From NCBI RefSeq assembly GCF_000258515.1, contig NZ_AJLF01000001.1:310001-374000 (forward strand): a DNA stretch of 64,000 nucleotides. The letters are read 5' to 3'. Origin of the DNA: Thermococcus zilligii AN1. Its GTDB lineage: Archaea; Methanobacteriota_B; Thermococci; Thermococcales; Thermococcaceae. The notes beneath the pieces are model-generated. The model did not search any database, was not told where the DNA came from, and worked only from the letters and a program-made list of their open reading frames with translations. The translations under genes and the position numbers were made by a program. This document shows positions 60,770 through 64,000 of the stretch, one piece after another. Positions within the stretch are counted from its first letter, which is position 1; every line of letters begins with the position of its first letter.

Positions 60770-61992
60770 AGGCGAGGGCAGTTAAGGGGATACTCCTGAA
60801 AGACCTCCGGGAGGTCAGCAGGGAGAGGATGACGCTTTTCTGGATATTCGTTTTCCCTCTGATGTGGATAACCCTCCTGGGAAGCATATGGGGCGGCTCA
60901 AGCCCGCCGGTGGTCATCGACGTGGGGATAGTCCACTTCAACGAGAGCACACCCTTCAACGCCCTCAACGTGGTTGAGATAATGAAAAACGTCACAATCG
61001 AGGGGCAGAGGGTCTTCCGGGTAACTGAGTACCCAAACGAGAGCGCGGGTCTCGACGCGATAAAAGGAGGTAAGATCGACGCCCTGATAGTGTTCCCTAA
61101 GGGCTTCGGCGAAAACGTCAGCAACGGCCTTCAGGGGAAGGTCTACGCCTACTTTGACAGGAGCGACCCGCAGGAGTACCAGATAGCGAGCGGCCTCATA
61201 AAGGGCTTCCTCTCGGAGTTTGAGCGTGAGATGGCCTATAGGAGGCTCAACATGACCCTGGGTTACATGGAGGCCTACCTCCCCGGGAACCTCTCCAACC
61301 TCTCACCGGCCACGATGAAGGCCTACTTAGTGGGCCTCATCGACCCCCTCGACCTCAACGAGGAGCGGGTGAAGGGCAAAACGCCATCGCCGATACAGTT
61401 CTACGTGACGGGCTTCATAGGTATCCAGTTCCTCTTCGCGACCATGCTCACGGTTTCGGGCCTGGTCTTCGAGGAGATCGAGAAGGGGACGCTGAGGAGG
61501 ATAGCGGCTTCCCCTGCAACGGCCTGGGACTTTCTCGCTGGCAAGATGCTCTCGACCTTCACGGTGATAACGGTGAGCATACTTATAGGCATAGGCTACT
61601 CCAGGCTCGTCTTCGGCGAGACGGTCTTTCCGGGCCTGGCCGGCTGGGGCATAATAGGGTTAGCGGCGGTCTTTTCAATGGGCCTCGGCCTCGCAATAGC
61701 GATGGGGACGAGGAGCATGAAGGCCACCAATGCCCTCGTGAACCTGATCTCAATGCCCCTCCTCTTCTTAGCGGGCATCGTCATCCCGGAGAGCGTACTC
61801 CCCGGCTGGGCGAAGCCGATAGCGAACTACTTCCCGCTCGGAAGGGCGCTGAAGGACCTCCGCCTGCTGGAGCTCTACCACAGGCCCCCGGGCGAGGTGC
61901 TCCCCGATGTGGTGTGGCTCGCCGCCTGCTCACTCGGGATGCTCCTGATAGCGGTGCTCCTCTACAACTGGGCCGTTAAGAGGCTAACTTAA
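60766..61992 (+). CDS. ABC-2 type permease
   Basis: 408 residues: one N-terminal membrane helix (FWIFVFPLMWITLLGSIWG), a large extracytoplasmic domain (about 45-210, with several N-x-S/T sites such as FNEST, MKNVT, NMT), and five further helices (IGIQFLFATMLTVSGLVF, FTVITVSILIGIGYS, WGIIGLAAVFSMGLGLAIAM, ALVNLISMPLLFLAGIVIP, WLAACSLGMLLIAVLLYNW). Such permeases pair with the preceding ATPase. ATG 60766 overlaps it by 4 bases. The stop is 11 bases from the convergent hydrolase gene. Exported substrate cannot be told. Confidence 0.9.
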   Translation: MKARAVKGILLKDLREVSRERMTLFWIFVFPLMWITLLGSIWGGSSPPVVIDVGIVHFNESTPFNALNVVEIMKNVTIEGQRVFRVTEYPNESAGLDAIKGGKIDALIVFPKGFGENVSNGLQGKVYAYFDRSDPQEYQIASGLIKGFLSEFEREMAYRRLNMTLGYMEAYLPGNLSNLSPATMKAYLVGLIDPLDLNEERVKGKTPSPIQFYVTGFIGIQFLFATMLTVSGLVFEEIEKGTLRRIAASPATAWDFLAGKMLSTFTVITVSILIGIGYSRLVFGETVFPGLAGWGIIGLAAVFSMGLGLAIAMGTRSMKATNALVNLISMPLLFLAGIVIPESVLPGWAKPIANYFPLGRALKDLRLLELYHRPPGEVLPDVVWLAACSLGMLLIAVLLYNWAVKRLT

Positions 61993-62003
61993 GGGGGAGA
62001 GGG

Positions 62004-62867
62004 TCAGAGGTACTTCCTCAGGAACTCCCCCACTCTCTTCTTCCACTCCTCTGGGTGGAGCTTGAGAGTCCTTACGTGGGGTGCATCCGTCACCCAGAGC
62101 TCGACGTAGGGGTTTACGGCCCTGTTGCGCTCGTAGAACTCCCGAACCTCTTCCACAGCCACGAGCGGGTCTTTCTCTCCAGCTATCAGGAGGAGCGGCT
62201 TCCTTACTTTGTCGGCATAGCTTAGGGTGTAAACTTCCTTCCCGCCGCTGAAGAGCTTCGTGAACGGCTTGACAAAGACGTGGAGCCACTCAGGGAGGCC
62301 GGCGAAGTACTTGAGGCCCCTCGCACCGGTCTTATCTAACCTCACGGGCGGGGAATCAGCGATGCCGCAGCAGACCTCTTCAACCTCCACTAAGGAGCGT
62401 ATGGTGAGCATCCCGCCCATCGAGAAACCTAAGAGGGCTATTTTCCTCGCTTCTTCCGGGTGGTTTTCCTTCAGCCATCTCACGGCCGCCCTGACGTCGG
62501 CTATCTCTTTGTCTCCGATTGTCGTGTACTTTCCCCCGCTCTTCCCGTGGGCCCTGAAGTCAAAGACGAGGACGTTGTAGTTCTCTTTGAGGAGAAACTC
62601 AACGGCTGGCCTCATGTAGAGCTCGTACCACCTGCTTGCAGTATAGCCGTGCAGTGGAATGACCGTTTTATCGCTCCCCCCTGGAACCCACCAGCCGCTG
62701 AGCTTAAGCCCGTCCTCGGTCTCGAAGGTTATATCCTCGTAGTCGAAGCCGAGGTCTTTGGGTGTCCACTCTCCAATGAGCCTCGGCGGCTTCGCCATCT
62801 TATAGCCAACGAAGGCAGAGAAGGCGAAAAAGAGTAGGATAACAAGGAGCGCAGCCTCAAGGATCAT
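62004..62867 (-). CDS. Alpha/beta hydrolase, membrane-anchored
   Basis: 287 residues with an N-terminal membrane helix (EAALLVILLFFAFSAFVGY) and an alpha/beta hydrolase domain: oxyanion region HGYTASRWYE, FDFRAHGKSGG, the nucleophile serine in LLGFSMGGMLTI, aspartate in GEKDPLVAVEE and histidine in TDAPHVRTLKLHP. Probably an esterase or serine peptidase on the membrane; substrate unknown. ATG 62867 has GGTGAG upstream. It is downstream of the MFS transporter gene in the same direction with 2 bases between, so they are one operon. Confidence 0.88.
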   Translation of the reverse strand: MILEAALLVILLFFAFSAFVGYKMAKPPRLIGEWTPKDLGFDYEDITFETEDGLKLSGWWVPGGSDKTVIPLHGYTASRWYELYMRPAVEFLLKENYNVLVFDFRAHGKSGGKYTTIGDKEIADVRAAVRWLKENHPEEARKIALLGFSMGGMLTIRSLVEVEEVCCGIADSPPVRLDKTGARGLKYFAGLPEWLHVFVKPFTKLFSGGKEVYTLSYADKVRKPLLLIAGEKDPLVAVEEVREFYERNRAVNPYVELWVTDAPHVRTLKLHPEEWKKRVGEFLRKYL

Positions 62868-62869
62868 TT

Positions 62870-64000
62870 TTAGCTCACCTCAAGCTCCTTCATGCTCCAT
62901 ATGAGGGGCATGGCCATGAATATTAGCACAGCCCCGATGGGGAAGAGGATGCGGTAGTTGCCGCCCGCGAGGTCAACTATGGCCCCTCCTATCGTGCCAG
63001 CGAGAAGGACAGGGATGGACTTGGTGGCTTCATAGACTCCGTAGTAGCGGCCGGTGAAGGCCTCCTTCTCGAACTTTGTGAGGAGGTCACCAACCACAGG
63101 ATAGGAAGCCGCCAGGAGGGCACCCCACCCGATTCCGGCCACAAGAAGGGCGGCGTATATCTGTGCCGCAGTGTGGATGAACCAGCCCCAGAGCAGTGGG
63201 AGGGCAAAGATAAGACCGCCGAGGATTATGCTGAGCCTCCTTCCCACCTTGTCGTAGATATAGCCACCGGGCAGGGAGCCGAGCAGGACTGCGACGTTGA
63301 AGAGGGCCATGAGGTAGAGGCCCATGGGTGTTACTGTGTTTATGTTTTCCTCCGTGGCTGAGCCGTAAAGTATGAAAGCCAGTATGCCGTAGAGGAAGAT
63401 CGCTATGAACTCAAAGCTCATCCACCAGAGTATCTGGGCCGTGTAGAACTTTAGGAAGTCCCTCGTGGTGAATATGCTCTTCACGTACTCGGAGAGGCTC
63501 TCGTTCTCCTCTATCTCCGGTGCCTCCGGCTCCCTGACCTTGTAGTAGACGAAGGCAGCGGCCACGAAGAGGAACAGGGCAGCAAGCCCGAAGGGCCCGA
63601 TATAACCTTTTCCGTACTTTGCCACCAAAAAGCCGCCGAGGCCGAATAGGAACAGGTTGCCCGCCCACTCGAGGAGTGTAATTACCCCACTGGCCTTCCC
63701 CCGCTGTCCGCTCTCGACCGTGTCAGGCATCAAGGCCCTGAACTGGGCAGTGTAGAGGTGCAGAGAGAAGTAGAGGAACGCCAGGCTAAGTGCAAAACCC
63801 CAGAGCGGGACGCCCATCTTATAGGCCGTCCATATCATGAGCGTAGCTATGGCCGATAGAATACCACCGATGAAGATGAAGGGCCTTCTCCTTCCGTGCC
63901 CTGACTTCAGGGTATCACTGTAATACCCCAGGAAAGGCGGGACGAGCAGGCCAATAAACCCCTCGAGGGCAAGGATGCTGCCCTTAACAAAGGCGGAAGT
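62870..64000 (-). CDS. MFS transporter (5' end outside window)
   Basis: At least 376 residues of a major facilitator permease; the frame stays open to the window's right edge, so the start and first helix are missing. The motif between helices 2 and 3 is FLGYYSDTLKSGHGRRRPF, near the window edge, an MFS motif A variant (G-x3-D-x8-G-R-R-x). About ten helices are visible, for example AAALFLFVAAAFVYY, FIAIFLYGILAFILYG, LMALFNVAVLLGSLPGGYIYDKVGRR with a second motif A, and LFPIGAVLIFMAMPLIW. It resembles the sugar/GPH-like end of the MFS; substrate unknown. Downstream is the alpha/beta hydrolase gene. Confidence 0.85.
   Translation of the reverse strand, partial: TSAFVKGSILALEGFIGLLVPPFLGYYSDTLKSGHGRRRPFIFIGGILSAIATLMIWTAYKMGVPLWGFALSLAFLYFSLHLYTAQFRALMPDTVESGQRGKASGVITLLEWAGNLFLFGLGGFLVAKYGKGYIGPFGLAALFLFVAAAFVYYKVREPEAPEIEENESLSEYVKSIFTTRDFLKFYTAQILWWMSFEFIAIFLYGILAFILYGSATEENINTVTPMGLYLMALFNVAVLLGSLPGGYIYDKVGRRLSIILGGLIFALPLLWGWFIHTAAQIYAALLVAGIGWGALLAASYPVVGDLLTKFEKEAFTGRYYGVYEATKSIPVLLAGTIGGAIVDLAGGNYRILFPIGAVLIFMAMPLIWSMKELEVS

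Overview
The window is chromosomal DNA of a hyperthermophilic euryarchaeon of the order Thermococcales, most likely a Thermococcus species. The signs are compact operons, TATA boxes about 25 bp before transcription starts, ribosome sites of the GGTG(A/G)T type, and a typical gene set: Hef, archaemetzincin, aTrm56, pantoate kinase, aCPSF1/FttA, a GH57 branching enzyme with a helix-hairpin-helix tail, split glycine dehydrogenase and a full archaeal chemotaxis cluster. I found no tRNA, rRNA, CRISPR array or insertion sequence. Family assignments are read from the protein sequences by eye; no database was searched.

Layout. 1-4301: chromosome structuring operon smc (5' end outside the window), a HEPN/MNT toxin-antitoxin-like pair, scpA. 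4332-8454: two small uncharacterised genes sharing a regulatory region, the Hef helicase-nuclease, a candidate H/ACA guide RNA and archaemetzincin. 8524-12680: archaetidylinositol-phosphate synthase, tRNA methylase aTrm56, SAM hydrolase, a decayed PIN toxin gene, nadM, a winged-helix regulator and two uncharacterised genes. 12886-15602: membrane proteins, an ArsR-type regulator and two acetyltransferases. 15707-19784: a heterodimeric ABC exporter and a dual-specificity phosphatase. 19874-26923: proC, a predicted RuvC-like protein, Cdc48, proteasome beta subunit and FttA. 27017-34783: a PrsW-like membrane protease, DNA ligase, pantoate kinase, an Rqc2/NFACT protein, and the glycogen branching enzyme.

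34905-48483 is a chemotaxis island. The leftward operon is cheR-cheY-cheB-cheA-cheC-cheC-mcp-cheD-X1-cheF. A divergent rightward pair is mcp-cheW, and X2 converges on cheW. X1 and X2 are membrane-anchored coiled-coil proteins that share a C-terminal domain and have no function I recognise. A 17-bp element near the cheR promoter recurs at 4.8 kb in the window. 48823-55643: an NSS amino-acid transporter with a 35-residue MetS-like partner missing from ordinary ORF lists, and a thiamine-type ABC importer. 55635-64000: HAD hydrolase, a gene remnant, the two glycine dehydrogenase subunits, an ABC-2 exporter, an alpha/beta hydrolase and an MFS transporter whose start lies beyond the window.

Best leads: the X1/X2 chemotaxis-associated proteins, the shared upstream element, the HEPN/MNT pair inside the condensin operon, the H/ACA RNA candidate, and several promoters with operator-like repeats spaced by about two helical turns.
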